Shown here: positions 12,258-25,669 of the stretch, in pieces
Layout of the letters: each line of letters starts with the position of its first letter
Position numbering within the stretch: the first letter of the stretch is position 1
From: Strix aluco
Lineage: Eukaryota > Chordata > Aves > Strigiformes > Strigidae
Direction: 5' to 3'
Length of the DNA stretch: 64,000 nt
Assembly (NCBI RefSeq): GCF_031877795.1
Contig: NC_133948.1
Coordinates: 16,942,948 to 17,006,947 of the forward strand
The notes under the pieces: generated by a model
Database searches by the model: none
Told to the model about the DNA's origin: nothing
The model's input: only the letters and a program-made list of their open reading frames with translations
Program-made: the position numbers and the translations under genes

Positions 12258-15200
12258 TTTTTTGCTCAGAAAAGTTAAAAAGGAATCTGCTGAGGCACAT
12301 ATTTTTCCCTCTGCTGTATATTGCTCAAGTGGCTGAAAATTTTCTATCAAATCTTTTTCTCCCCATTTTAGGAACAGACATCTCTTTGGCGGTGAGTGTG
12401 TGCAGACCTGTGTTGTCGTTAAGCAGGGGAGCTCAGCTGCTAATTTGTTACTGCAGAGTGTTTCACAATCATGAGGAAAACCTTGTCAACACAAGTCCTC
12501 ACCACTGCTCACACCCCTTCCCCTTCCTCCCTCCAACGGAGGAGGTCCTTGTGTGATGAAGCACAGCCTGGGCCGTGCTGGTGATGGTCCTGGCCATGCT
12601 GAAGGCTGTGCGCTGCCTCCTCCCATCCCCATGCTGCACGTTAGTGCTGCTGTCTAATGTTTTTCTGTGTGTTTTGCATGGTTCAGAGGCCTGATAATGG
12701 TGCTGCTTGCTCACTCCTGAAAGCAGAACCGATTCCCCCAGGGATGAAAAATTCAAAAAGTAAAACCCACCAGATATTAAAATGTCTTCCACCAAGCAGA
12801 TCTTTTCTTGACTCCTGGAGGATGGGAATCACTGTCATTTCCCCTGGCCCCATCTCTCGAAGACACCTACCTTCACCTACTGATCGTAGGTTGGGCAGAC
12901 ATTCACATCCACAGGAAGACACCTCTGGGAGGTCGATACTCAGGGGCTGGAGGACTACCCCCTTGCATCTCTTCTTGGCAGTGGCTTTCCTCATTCATTG
13001 GGTCTGACATCTGCTATTGATATCAATTATGATAATTAATGAAACATTTCACTGGCTGTGGCTAGCGTTCTGTCAGCAGTTTCCCACTGAAGTCTGGTTG
13101 ATGGTATTAGTGGTAGCACAGAGGAGTTATTTAGGAAGCTGTACTGGATTAGGGGAGCAGTGGCATCAACAGATCTCATTGCCATTTGTGTTAGGACCTG
13201 CTGTGAAAATGCAGATGGGGAGGAGAAGGAACCTGTAGAGACATGATGGATGGTGAAGCTGCACTAAAGGGAGGAGTTCTAAGAAAATAGTTTAAGGTCT
13301 TCCTCCTCCCTGTTCTACCTGTTTATGAAGTGTCTTACAAAAATTTCACAGTCTTAAGTCCTAGGATTTTCAAACAAGGCCAAGTTCTGGATTTTGATTT
13401 GTCTCATCATTGGGCACCTGGATTGCTCAGGCACCAAACTTTCCCCAAGGTGTCTACCTACATCTTACCTGCACAGAAGCACCCTGGTGACCTAGCCTTG
13501 CAAAATCAAGATGCCCAGCTCTTCCTGCAGAGCGATAGACACTGGATGTGCACAGGAGGCATTCAAGGCTGTCCTGTTTTAGGAGGTGTCTAATCATTAG
13601 GCTAAGGACAGAGAATTGCATTTCTGCAGCAGAGTATACTTTGAAGTCCCTGGGGTGCTTTTGAGAATGCTACACACCATTCCCTGCAGGTCTGTCAAAT
13701 CTCCCAACCCGTTTTTCTGCAGAGAAGCTTCCAGAGGAGACACTGTCCCTTGCCAGCACCACAGTTATTTGTTCCAGGATCTCAGCCAGGCCCTGAGCTG
13801 TCCTACTGCTCTTTATATGGCTGGTTTTATGGTCCTTGCAGAGGAGTAATGCACAGTGCAGGACTCCCCTGCATCTCTGAAGAGCTCCCTTGTAAGGAAA
13901 GGTTTCAAAAGTGTGCATCGTTCCTCTGGACTCATCCTGGTTAATCTCACTCTCCTATGAAGACAGCCTGCTAAACTGGGTTTGGAGATGTACCTGCCTC
14001 TCTGCACTGGGACAGTGGCCCAGAGTGACCGCCTCAGATGGAGACATTTGTGCTGTTGACAATGGGGGTGAAACAAACCCCACGCCTGATGAGGGGTTGT
14101 CCTGTGGGACCTGGGTGCAGAGCACTGGGAGCAGTAAGGCACTGCAAGGCTGTGCATGAGCACTGGGAGGACGAGGTTCATTTATTATTGCTCAGATTAT
14201 CTGTACAGACTTAGGTTTGGTGCTTTGGTTCCTCTAAAGATGCTCATCAGTTTGCTACTGTATATAAATGAAGAGATTCGGAAGGGGGTCCTCAGACATC
14301 AAGGGGTTATGAAGCTTCTTCCATGTCCAGTCAAGGCACTTGTGGGGTTCTCAGTTACGGTCTCCTTCTTGCTATATGAATGTTTGACATTTCATAAGCT
14401 GTTTTCTCCTGACAGGCTAAGAGAGATAGTTCTGAGTCATTTCCCATGAGAAGTGAGGGAGAGTAGGGAGTCACAGGGGTTTCTGGCTTTTTTTTATGGA
14501 AATGTCTTGAAACATGCTAAAAAAAAGAAAAGTCTAAAATTTCAAGCTTGTAACTTCCTTTAAAACTCTCCTGTCCTCAAGACTTCACTGTTGTTTTAAA
14601 GTTCTTGTGACCTTTATTTTCTGTCTTTAGTTTCCTAAGTAATAAAACTGTAAGGAGCAATATGGGACCTGGGGGGCTTTTTTTTTCCCCACTTGGGACA
14701 GAATGGTATTTGAAGTCACAAGGTGAATGAAGCAAGATTTAAGCTGAAGAGAGTCTGTAGCAGTCCTGGAGCTGACTGATAGCAAAACAAGCAGTCAGTT
14801 ATTAGAAGACACAAATCACTCTAAAAGATTAAGTACTGAAAATAATAGCCATGCAAACCTTGAAGAAAGGGATGTCAGAGGCAAAGGTCATTAATTGACT
14901 GGTGAGATTTTTGGCTACAAGTTACTGGGGAATTATCTTTTTTTTTTTTTAAGCAAAGAAAAAAATATATTTGCCTCTATTATCAGTGGCAGTGGTGGTG
15001 TATGGTGATTGCTGTTGTTGACTGTTTCTGGGTTCAGCGTTAATTCACTATTCCAGTGGATCCAAAGTAATTATTCTTTCTTGTAATTTCTCTATTTTAT
15101 TTTATTTATGCATTTGGCATTTCTGTAGTGCTCTTACACTCTATCTGAACATGAAGCAAGATTAAAAATGATCAACAATTAAGAACTCCGGGAAATAAAT

Positions 15201-15876
15201 GAAGCATATTGAATCTTACAAATTGCCTGTATATGCTCATCGGGTGAGGTGGATGAATGGATCAGGTATCCGGGTAGAAGAAGCATCTTTCAGTGCCCTG
15301 TCAGCACATGCAGCAAAACCCTTCACCTTGCCACCACATGGGAATAGTGAAGTCCCAGACAACACTAGAAAACACCCCGGGAGCCAGGCTGGAAAGAAAC
15401 TAATAAAAAACTCATTTTCACAGTTATTTTTTAAAGTGTCTCTTGAAGTATGAGGCTTCGGAATGGCTTGGGAGTCACACCGACATGGATGTTTGAGGCA
15501 TCTCCCTGTTCTCACAGTGCTGTGAATCACACTCACCCTGTTTTGCTGAAGAAATGTAGCCCAAAATCATGGGACCTTGCAAAGCTTTGCTTAGCCTCTG
15601 TCCATCAATGCACAGGCATACAGCCATGGTGTATAAATAAGCACAAACATCTACATCCTTCAGACACCCGGAAATTCTTCAAAGGTCTTCTCTTAATTGT
15701 TCCCTTCTTATGACATAGTTCTTTGATTTCTGCATCATTTGTCCAAATAGAGATGATCCTTTTGATCCTTGAACAAGTAATTCTGCTCTACACCACACTA
15801 CATGCTCCATTTTTCAGAAGGAAAGAGAAATATTAGACCAGGACCACTACCCATTGAGGTTAGTACCTTGTGCCGC
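12258..15876. other. Intergenic, nothing recognised
   Basis: No repeat or gene could be assigned. The frames are short and overlap on both strands. Confidence 0.45.
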
Positions 15877-16467
15877 TGTCGTGGTTTAACCCCAGCCAGC
15901 AACTAAGCCTCACACAGCCGCTTGCTCACTCCCCTCCAGTGGGATGGGAGAGAGAATGGGAAGAGTGAAAGTGAGAAAACTCATGGGTTTATATAAAGAC
16001 AGTTTGATAGGTAAAGCAAAAGCCGCATGCAAGCAAAGCAAAAGAGGGAATTTGGTCATTACTTCCCATTGCAGGCAGGTGCTCAGCCATCTCCAGGACA
16101 GCCGGGCTCCATCACACGTAACAGTGACTTGGGGAGACAAATGCCATCGCTCCGAACATCTCCCCCTTCTTTCTTCATCCCCCAGCTTTATGTGCTGAGC
16201 ATGAGGCCATGTGGGCTGGGACATCCCTGGGGTCAGTTGGGATCCGCTGTCCCGGCTGTGCCCCCTCCCAGCTCCTTGTGCACCCCCAGCCACTCACTGG
16301 TGGGGTGGGGTGAGAGGCAGAAAAGTCCTTGGCTCTGTGTAAGCCCTGCTCAGCGATAACGAAAACATCCCTGTGCTATCAACACCGTTCTCAGCACACA
16401 TCCAAAACACAGCCCCATACTAGCTACGATGGAGAAGATTAACGCTATCCCAGGCAAAAAGAGCACA
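15877..16467 (-). mobile_element. Solo LTR, avian ERV family A
   Basis: On the plus strand it begins TGTCGTGGTTTAACCCCAGC and ends CCAGGCAAAAAGAGCACA, the reverse complement of a common avian LTR. 591 bp with TG...CA ends. The flanks (TGCCGC and GTGCAC) do not form a clear duplication. Apparent reading frames inside it are not genes. Confidence 0.8.
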
Positions 16468-17100
16468 GTGCACAGCCAGCATCCCCAGAAACTCCAGATG
16501 AAGACATTCAGGAAAACGAATCTACGTTATATGCCAAATGCACGAGTTAAACTGCTTTAAACTCTTTTAAACTCTTCTGTATCAACCCTTTTATTCCGAG
16601 CTGAAGTGGCATAAATCACTGCAGCACACTCCAGTTCCAGAGGTTTTCTCTTCCCAGTGAAATTGCAGCAAACAGCATGAATTTCTAGGACACTAGCTGC
16701 TCTGTAGGGACTCTCCACAGTAAGGCCAAATATTGTGCTTTCACAGTAGAGTAAGCAGCAGAAAGTCACTCTAAAACACATCAAAAATAGCCACATGGAA
16801 AAGAAATGTATTATTTGTTCACCCCTTCCCATTCTCTGCATATCAGCCAGCCCAAGGACAAGTTAGCTAAATTTGGGCTGCTCTGCTGCTAAATATGAGT
16901 GTTTACACAATGATTTAATGCAGTTCAGCTAATCCACTTGAAATCCCCAACCTTAATTAGTTGTAATTATTAAATAGTGGATTAAATTTCTCAGCACCCC
17001 CTGTGGAGATGAACCTTACATGAAAAATCTTTCAGCTGTATCATGTTTGTTCTGCAAATGGCAAACACGAATTTGGGGAGGGAAGTGACCAAAAGAAGTC

Positions 17101-17220
17101 GCAGAATCATAGACTGGTTTGGGGACCTTAAAGATCTTCCAGTCTCAACGCACCAGCCATGGGCAGGGACACCTTCCACTAGCCCAGGTTGCTCAAAGTC
17201 CTCCCAAACCTACTTCAGAT
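17101..17220 (-). mobile_element. Short CR1 fragment, antisense
   Basis: It reads GCAGAATCATAGACTGGTTT, then GGGCAGGGACACCTTCCACT and GTTGCTCAAAG, the familiar complement of the CR1 3' region. About 120 bp, diverged. Confidence 0.8.
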
Positions 17221-18631
17221 GTTGGTAAGTAGCACATACTTCGAGATCCAGACAGGTTCTCAGGCTGGCTCCTACAATTTGTTCATATTCTGCTCACTGG
17301 GACTGATCGTTTTTCATTACACATTAGCAGTTATTACCTGCCCCACACTCCTTGAATGGGGTTTCCTACTGCTGGTGACAACACACTGACTTTTTCATTC
17401 TCCATATGTGCATCTTTGGATTTAATAAGACCTCACATCTCACTCCTGGTTACAATGTGTCATTAGCTGTAATTAGAAGTTAAAAATGAATCATTATTTT
17501 TCTCAGAAACGTAGATGTGAACAATATAGGTATAATTTCACTCTCATTTTTCCTTTTTATACCACTCAAGGCTTAACCATTTGAATTAAAAAAATTACTT
17601 TTTGCTTCACTTCTCATTTAGTCCAATACTCCACTGGTCAAGAGAGAGGAAAAATAGAGAAAGGAAATAGAAACTTCAAAAAATCTTTGTTTTATTTCAA
17701 TGCAAATCCATTTCAATCTAAATGTGGTTTTTTTTGTTTGTACTGAAACTGAAACTAACCCAGACACTTTTATGAAATATTGAAACACATGGATTACTAC
17801 ACATATTTTTTCTTCTAAAAATGCATATACTGTTTGTAATTCGATTTTTCATTGGTGAATCTTTCAAATCAAAGAAACTTGCCAGCTCCAGAGAGGCACG
17901 TGTACAGTGGTTACATATTCATTTATCATTTCATGCTGTTCGAGCATGTGCTAAATACTTTATAGAACAAATAAAGGATAGGCAGAAATGTTTGTCCCAG
18001 TGAAAAACAGGAAAAACCCAGGGATTTAAACCAGAATTCCATTCTGTCCCTGTTACAAAGTATTTCCAAACTAAGGCTCCTATCAGCATGCACACATTGA
18101 ATATGAGCCAATTCCCATCAAAGAGAATAAGATCAAATTGCAGGACTAGGGCCCATGTACTTGACAGTTATTAGTACTTAGTCTGAAACATAAAGTATTT
18201 TCTATCCTTGCTAATACTGATAAAGTTGGTAATATATTTGCTCAAATATTCCTCACTGAAAAAAAAATAAATATTGAGTTTGACTGGAGTGACTTCCTAA
18301 ATCAAGTAGAACTAATTGAATTGTTTTGCCTGGGAAATGTGAAAGCATTTTTGAAAAAATAAAAACAAAAAATGATTTGCTTGTTTTGAATGAATTAAAT
18401 GTTCCAAGAATGAATTTATTTTCAATTTAATTAAAAAAAAAAAAAAAAAAGAAGAAAAGAAAAGAAGATGAAGCAAGGCTGTCTTCTTGTGTTCTTCAGT
18501 AGTCTTTGAGGATCATTGCTGGAGAGTGTTGCTGGTACGGTCACAGCAGGGCTGAAGATGCTCCATTGTGGTTGCACTTCAGGTTGGAGATTGCATAAGA
18601 GAGCAGCTTTCTTCTCGCCCACAACAAGGAT

Positions 18632-19138
18632 ACTTTGGGCCCCTCACTCCAAAAAGGCCATTGAATGACTCGAGCGTGTCCAGAGAAGGACAACGAAGCT
18701 GGTGCAGGGTCTGGAGCACAGGTCTGATGGGGAGCGGCTGAGGGAACTGGGGGGGTTTAGTCTGGAGAAGAGGAGGCTGAGGGGAGACCTCATGGCCCTC
18801 TGCAACTCCCTGAAAGGAGGGTGCAGAGAGGGGGGATGAGTCTCTTTAACCAAGTAGTAAGTGATAGGACAAAAGGGAATGGCCTCAAGTTGCGCCAGGG
18901 CAGGTGTAGACTGGCTCTTAGGAAGCGTTTCTTTCCAGAACGGGTAGTCAGGCGTTGGAATGGGCTGCCCAGGGAGGTGGTGGAGTCCCCATCCCTGGAG
19001 GGGTTGAAGAGTAAAGTTGACTTAGCGCTTAGGTATATGCTGTAGTTGGGAACTGTCAGTGTTAGGTCAGTGGTTGGACTGGACGATCTTCAAGGTCTTT
19101 TCCAGCCTAGACGATTGTGTGATTCTGTGATTCTGTGA
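18632..19138 (+). mobile_element. 5'-truncated CR1 LINE
   Basis: It starts at TTTGGGCCCCTCACTCC and runs through the end of ORF2 and the 3' UTR to the GATTCTGTGATTCTGTGA tail. It closely matches 33378-33878 in the same orientation, so both derive from one young CR1 subfamily. The apparent frames inside it are CR1 remnants, not genes. Confidence 0.95.
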
Positions 19139-22100
19139 TACAGCATCAGTCATTACATTTTTTAAATATATATTATTCTTCCCCACTCATCCTTTCTGTT
19201 TCAGTTTCTGCATGAAAAAATGTAAAACATTTGAAAACGTTGTTAAGGGAGGAAAAGAAATCAATGTATATGACCTTCACTTGGCAGCCTTCAAAAGTGG
19301 TAAAAAGCATCAGAACCAGGAGGCCTTTGGTGTGTTTAGCTGTGATTTGTAGCTGATCTCCTCAATCAACTACTCCATGAGTTTCATGCATAATGCAGCA
19401 GCAGTTTTGACTGAAGTCAAACAATCTGCTGACAGAATGTAGTGTCAGGCATCTGGGGAGATGTCTAATTAATTATTATAATTGACATCCACACCAGATG
19501 TCTGATATATGATGGTCTCTTTGTTGATAAAAGGTTTTGGTAATTCTGTTTGAACAGCATTTTCAGAACAATATGTTTTCCGTTTAGGTCACAAGGAAAA
19601 AAATATGATTTTTTTTTTTTCAGGAAATTGAATCCTGTCAGATAGCAGCATTCTGTCGTCTTGCCTTCCAACTTCTAACCAGCCTTGAAAACGCATGGGA
19701 TGAGGGATGCAATGGAAAAGCATTCATCACCACAGTGTTGACCACTGATCACAAGCACTTAGCTGGGAAGTGCAGGATCTGCCATCATCCTTTATTCTCT
19801 ACAGTCACAAAGAAGAGTAGCTGACCTGACATCTGTAAACAAAATAATAAAAAAGTGAAAACCTCAATCGAAGAGCCACTCTCAAATGGAAAACCGATAT
19901 GTTAGGCTAACAAAGAAGGTCAACAGCTCTTGAGTTCTTTCAAGTCATTATAATACTTCCAGAGCACCTCATATTGAGAAGGGACAAAGCACACTGTAAC
20001 CTGAACCTTTTGGCCCCAAATTCAAACCAACTTTCAGCCCAGAAACTTTTAGTAGTAAGAAATAGCTTGCCTAGCTTTCTGCCTTGGTAACCCACATTCT
20101 TCTGCATATCTTTAATTTTCTTTTTGGCTTGGACCTGCTGAGAAAAGGTCTTCTTATGGCAAGGACACTCTGGATAGAAGCAGGAAGTATAAGTCCCTCA
20201 GAAAATCCAGTTTTATGAGCTTTCCAGAGTATCTGATGGATCTCAGAAGCTCCATTTCAGAAAATTAGCACCTTGCCTTAGGACATGGTTATGCCAACCA
20301 GATCTCTGAACTGTTTGAGGTTCATCCACTGCTAATTAACATACTTCAGTAACAGAAACTTATCTTTTGCACATGATTTCTTCTACCATACCAGACAATC
20401 GGTGATGCTCAGATGTTCCTCATGCTTCATGAGTTGGTAGGACCAGCTTCAGCCATCCCCAGAAGCTGTCTTGGGCTCAGACAAGAGGTGACCTTAAAGA
20501 AAGCAGAGAGAGCACCTACTTCTTTCCATCACTTTAAACTGCTTCGTTTTCTTACAGCCTTATAATAGGTCTATGTGATTTGGGGGGGGGGAGTGGGGCG
20601 GGAGTTAAAAAAGTTCTGCCTGTGCTTATTCCAGATGTGAGTCAGCTCTGATGCAGAAGTCGCAGATTGTCAGGCTAACATGGACCTGCACTTGAGTCAA
20701 TAAGCACTAATCAGTTTTTAATCCATACTAACTAAAGTCTGGCGATCTGGATGCCTACTTCAATGTAAAGCTTCTTTAAAAAATAAGGCTGTTCACACCT
20801 GCACCGATTATTGCTTGCCCAATTCTGGGCACACCAATTATTGACAAAATTTTTGAATCCATCTGGTGGATTTGACCTAAGCTCGGTGTGAGAGCAAGGC
20901 ATAGTCCGATGAGTGCTTGCAATACATTTGGAGCCATTTAAGAAGTTACCTGCTCTCAGCCCCAAATTGCAGCTGCCTAAGCTGGGACATTGTCTCCGAC
21001 TCATCCCTTTGGTGCAAAGTATGACAGATTGACTTAAATTGCCTGTTAAAGTTCCCTATCTAGAAGTAACCAAATATGCTGCAGATATTTCAAGGTATTT
21101 TGATGCTCAAAGAAGCAGATGGGCTCTAGTCATCATTTCAAAGTCTGCAAGTGCTAATTTGCATCCTAGAGTCCCAATTTCCTTTCCAGATGTGGCTGGC
21201 AGATGCAGGGGTATGCAGGCATCTGACCTCACATAGACACCTGAACAAGAAACGATTTAGTCGGAATTCAGGCACTTGGTGTGGGGCTGCATTTTACCTT
21301 ATTTCAATCATCTGGAATTTAAATGTCTTTTCTTAGCGATTTGTGGAGAGTCCCTTTACAGTTACTGAAGAGAGATTTATAGTTATTACGCTGTACAGTT
21401 ATATATGTTGTCCCCTATTCTGCATAAGAGTTAAGTGCCTTGATATTTTTGCATGTCTGTCCCTAAGGATTTGCATCTCTTCTGGAAATAGCACACAGGC
21501 ATCTATGTTACCTAGACTTGTGTATGTGTTTTCTGAGGGGGCCAAACTAGACCAAAGCTTAACATGAGAACAAAGCCCTAACATTAAACCAAAGCAAGAA
21601 TTCACATCCCCCCCAGCATGAAGATGCTGAATTTCGAGTTGAAACAGCACCTTTATGCTGAGTTACTGGCATTGCCTTTTTTGTTTTACAGATACCCTTA
21701 CTTCCTTAACAGAATAAAGGAAGATAAAGTGCTTGCATGGAGATGTATTCACTTCTGTTCTCTTGGTAGTGATTTGAAACCTTTCACTCCTGTGATGTTA
21801 ATGTCACTTTTAATATTGCAAATTTGCTAAGGTGCCAAGCAAACAGCATTTAAATAATGTCTTTACAGGACCAATGCGTGCATGAGTTTTTGGGCGAGGA
21901 TGGCTGTGGCTTTTTTACCAGCATCCTTGCAAAGCACGTAGTCTGCAGCCTCTTGCTTTAATTTCTGATATAAATGTAAATGGTAATTTTAACATTTTAG
22001 ATACTAACTTGATTTCACCTGATTTTGGCAAGACACGTGCCATGTTTTTTACAATTTAAAAATCAGGTTTGAAAATGTCAGCTTTCATGAGCAGGTGGGC

Positions 22101-22599
22101 TGTGTCATTTACAGCACACCGAAGGCATGTGGCAGATAAGGCGAAGCGGGGCTAAGGAGGCATTTAGAGATTATTTGCATCAGAGAAGGCTCTGAGAGGG
22201 AACGGCTAAACTATAGGGAAACTAACTGCCTTAATATGAATATCTAAATGAAATGCTGTTAAACGGCTTCTGACACCACAACTGAATTGCACCTTGGCTA
22301 CTAGCTGTGCTAAACATTTACTAGTTGGATGCAGCAGATAGCATTAAAGCCTGCAAGTCCCACTCCTGTCTCCGTGTAAGAGGTCCACCCACAGTGACAG
22401 ATAAGCATGGTCTGACCCCATTCGCCATCAGAAACTCCGCTAACATGCACGCAAGGATCGGCCTGAGCTCCTGAGCTCTCCCAGGGATTAAAGGCTCAGC
22501 GTGTTCAATGCCAAGTCTTGTTTGTTCAGTTAAGATGGATCAAGCCTAGGAGGACTGAGCTCCTAACGCAAGCTGCTGACTTACTTACAGCAACTTATA
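19139..22599. other. Intergenic, nothing recognised
   Basis: Unique-looking AT-rich sequence between a CR1 and a probable LTR. No supported gene. Confidence 0.45.
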
Positions 22600-23239
22600 G
22601 TATTATAGTATTTTTTGATATTGCTAAGAATCCTGCTGGCCCAGACTGTTCTGTGGAATTTTACCAAGGACTGCTGTGTCCATCAAAACAAAGCAGTTTA
22701 CTGTGAAAATCTACCAAGAACTGCAGCGTTCAGCAAAATATCATGTTTTTGTCCTTGGGAAACAGATGTGCTCTGACTAGTTGGGTCTTGGTAATGAGTA
22801 AAGATGGTCATATACGGACGGTAGAAGTTCCATTGGTTCTCTTAGATAAGATAGAATGAGTAAACCGGCTGAAAACACTCTTGTTATTCAAGAAATTGGC
22901 CAGGAGAACCTGCGCATGCTCTGGGGAAAAGTACAAGGTGAGGAGGACTGTGAGCCTTCCTCCAACAGACCCCAGAGATGCCCCCCAGGAGACAATGCGC
23001 AGGTGCAAAGAGAACATAAACTGCTGACCCCAGCCTCTAGAGCTAACCCAGCCTCACTCATGCATTTGTATGTTTGTGTTATGTAATCAATGAATATGTA
23101 TATCCACACTCAGTAAGTTTCTGGTAAAATGTGCTGGGGGTGTGCAAGCTTTGTGGAGAAATCCCCTTGCACCCCGGCCGGAGTAAACATACCTGCTGTA
23201 TAACTCTACTGGAGTTGTAGAGTCTATTTCCGCAAGTCA
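22600..23239 (+). mobile_element. Probable LTR (right end well defined)
   Basis: The right end reads TTGCACCCCGGCCGGAGTAA and ACTCTACTGGAGTTGTAGAG, ending CCGCAAGTCA at 23239, the typical R/U5 end of an avian ERV LTR. The left boundary is a guess. No adjacent internal sequence was recognised. Confidence 0.5.
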
Positions 23240-23295
23240 ACCCCTACTAGGTCCTGCCCCTCCTTGTCACCATCTCCACCTGACTCGTCCTCAAG

Positions 23296-23580
23296 GTGTG
23301 GGGGGACAGACAGGTTTGGGGAGGACCTACAGGATTGTGGGGGGGTGGGGGACACGGGGGTGTTTGGGTTGGACCTAGAGGAATGTTTAGAGATGGGGAG
23401 TATAGGGGAGTTTTGGTAGGACCTACAGGATGTGAGGGGGTGGGGAATATGGGGGGTTTGTGTAGGACCTACAGAACTGTGTAGGAGTGGGGTATATGGG
23501 GGTTTTTGGTGGGACCTACAGAAATGTGTGGGGTTGGGGCACACAGAGGGGTTTGGGTAGGACCTACAGAAATGCAGGTG
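23296..23580 (+). repeat. 47-48 bp minisatellite, about six copies, G-rich
   Basis: The core GACCTACAG recurs at 23324, 23372 (as GACCTAGAG), 23420, 23466, 23513 and 23561, giving periods of 48, 48, 46, 47 and 48. Units are G-rich on the plus strand with runs of 4-7 G. Any long frame here is a by-product of the repeat. Confidence 0.9.
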
Positions 23581-24370
23581 GCACCAGTGCAGTGAAGGTA
23601 GAACCCAGCTCTTGGGGTCACCACCCCTGAGAGCCCTGTGCAGCCCAGGGACACGGAGGCTGCTGCAGGCACAGAGCAGGAGATGGGCTGGGGCAGCTCT
23701 TGGGCTGCGTGGGAGGGGCGGTCGCTGCAGGGAGTTGCAGAGGTTTGGGGTTTTTTCTTGTGGTGTGGGAACAGTTTCCGTGTGTTACAGACACCCAGTG
23801 CCCCCTGCTTAGAGTGACAAGCGTTCTCCTTCCCATCAGCTCTTCAGTGATGCATCGAACCAGCAGCTGCTCACCAACAGAATTCAGATTTCCTGGGCCA
23901 GGTGGCGGGAGAACTGGAGGTAAGAAAGGCTCCACTTCCTGCGCTGCTCCAGAGTCATTCGCAGCTCTGCTCTTTTTTCCCTCGGGGAAAGCAGAGCCTG
24001 GGGCAGAGGGTAAAACTCTGCAGGCGTGGGAAGCTTGGCCTTGTGCTGGTGACCCACGGGGTTTGTGTGCTGCTGGTGTCTGGGGTGGAAGGGCTGAGGT
24101 GGGGACCCTCTGAAGAGCCCACGCTGCCCCAGACCCAATCTGACAGACCCACAGCAGAGTGCAGCTGTTGCTTTCGTACTTCTCAGCAGCTCTTTGTCCT
24201 GCTCCTTCCCAGAGCTTTGACCTGCAGGAAGACGGTGACAGTCTGTCGGATGAAGAGGAGCTGCCCTGAAGAGAAGACCCCGTCTGCCTCAGCCCTGCAC
24301 CCTGGGACTGTTCTTCCCTCTGCTCTGGATCTCGGGGGCTACTCAGAGCTGCCCTTGGCAGAGTGAATCT
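23581..24370 (+). other. GC-rich block with splice-like boundaries, no gene recognised
   Basis: Between the minisatellite and an LTR lies GC-rich sequence unlike its surroundings. One exon-like piece is bounded by TTCTCCTTCCCATCAG and GTAAGA (about 23840-23921). Another begins after TGCTCCTTCCCAG (about 24212) and reads SFDLQEDGDSLSDEEELP before a TGA. The two pieces do not join in phase directly. It may be a decayed or unrecognised short gene, or chance. Confidence 0.3.
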
Positions 24371-24767
24371 TCTCAGGCCCCGAGAGCTCTGGTGATGTCA
24401 TTACTGCAGGTTTCTTCAAGACAAAGCTGGCCAGGAGAGAGAAGCCATGTTTGGACCTGCAGGGCAGGGTCCTGACAAGATGCTTTAATGGTACCTACTG
24501 GAGAGAACAGTCACTAAATAACTTCTTGTATAAAGCTTTGAGCTCGCATCCTGCTGCCCTTCTGTCAGCAGGCAGCCCAGTTACTGTCCAGTGCCAGCCC
24601 AGCTGCCAGCCCTCACCATCGCCTTCACAGCCAGCGCTGCCTCTGCCCATCGTCTGCCTCTGCTTAACTTTATAACCTCTGCCCAGCTTATAAAGTTAAG
24701 ATACACATACAGAAATACAAGACTTCACCTGATTCTTTTTACTCAAAATGGAACCATGCTAACAGAG

Positions 24768-25335
24768 TGTACTGGTTTGGCTGGGATAGTTAATTTCCTT
24801 CACAGTAGCTTGTATGGCACTGTCTTTTGGATTTGTGACCACACCAGCGTGGATAACACTCCGATGCTGTAGCTGTTGCCGAGCGGCGCTTGCACAGCGG
24901 CCAGGCCTTCCCTGTGTCTCATGCTGCCCAGCCAGGGAGCAGGCTGGGGTGGTCAAGAATTTGGGAGGGGACCCAGCCAGAACAGCTGACCCCAAGTGAC
25001 CAGAGGGATATTCCATACCATATGATGTTGTGATCAGCAATGAAAGCTGGGAAAGGAGGAGGAAGGAGGGGACGTTCAGAGTTACGGCGTTTGTCTTCCC
25101 AAGTCACCGTTATGTGTGATGGAGCCCTGCTCTCCTGGAGATGGCTGCCTGCCCACAGGGAGTGGTGAAGGAACTCCTTATTTCGTTTTGCTTGTGCAAG
25201 CTGCTTTTGATGTACCTATTAAACTGTCTCTGTCTCATCCCACGAGTTTCCACACTTTTACCCTTCCAATTCTCCTTCACCCCCTGCCACCCCCGACCAG
25301 GGGGGAGTGAGCGAGTGGCTGGGTGCGGCTGAGCA
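24768..25335 (+). mobile_element. LTR of the same family A, 3' end diverged or truncated
   Basis: It starts TGTACTGGTTTGGCTGGGAT, contains GGGATATTCCATACCATATG and the CCTATTAAACTGTCTCTGTC block, and fades out after GGGGGGAGTGAGCGAGTGG. It is in the opposite orientation to the copy at 15877-16467. No internal retroviral sequence of this family was seen. Confidence 0.8.
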
Positions 25336-25669
25336 CAGCACATTTCAATTATGTTGATCAAACTTTTAAGGCCAGTGTATTTCCTGCTTAATTTCAGTAG
25401 GATATCAACATCTGATTAACATTGATACTGCATGTTCATCTCAAAATGAAAAATTCTAATTGAATTTGTTTGAAAAGTACCGAAACACTTAACTTTGGGG
25501 TGACGTGAGTGACTACATCTGTCAGACCCCTCACAAGGCCTTGTGGAAGTGTTAGTTCTCCCTCACGAATGTCCCACGCTACCTAACACTACAGCAGCAC
25601 TGGAAAACCCAGACTGAGTTCTTTTCCACCCAAAATGAAACATTTATTTGGATTTTCATAAATATTTTA
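25336..25669. other. Spacer between LTR and truncated provirus
   Basis: AT-rich sequence that is neither LTR nor pol. It replaces the missing 3' part of the provirus, so the truncation point is an old deletion or rearrangement boundary. Confidence 0.4.

Noticed and set aside
15910..16359. Frames of 110-127 codons on both strands
   Set aside because: They lie wholly inside a solo LTR of family A.
23224..23544. 106-codon minus-strand frame with repeated SVGPTQTPH-like units
   Set aside because: It is the translation of the minisatellite, not a gene.
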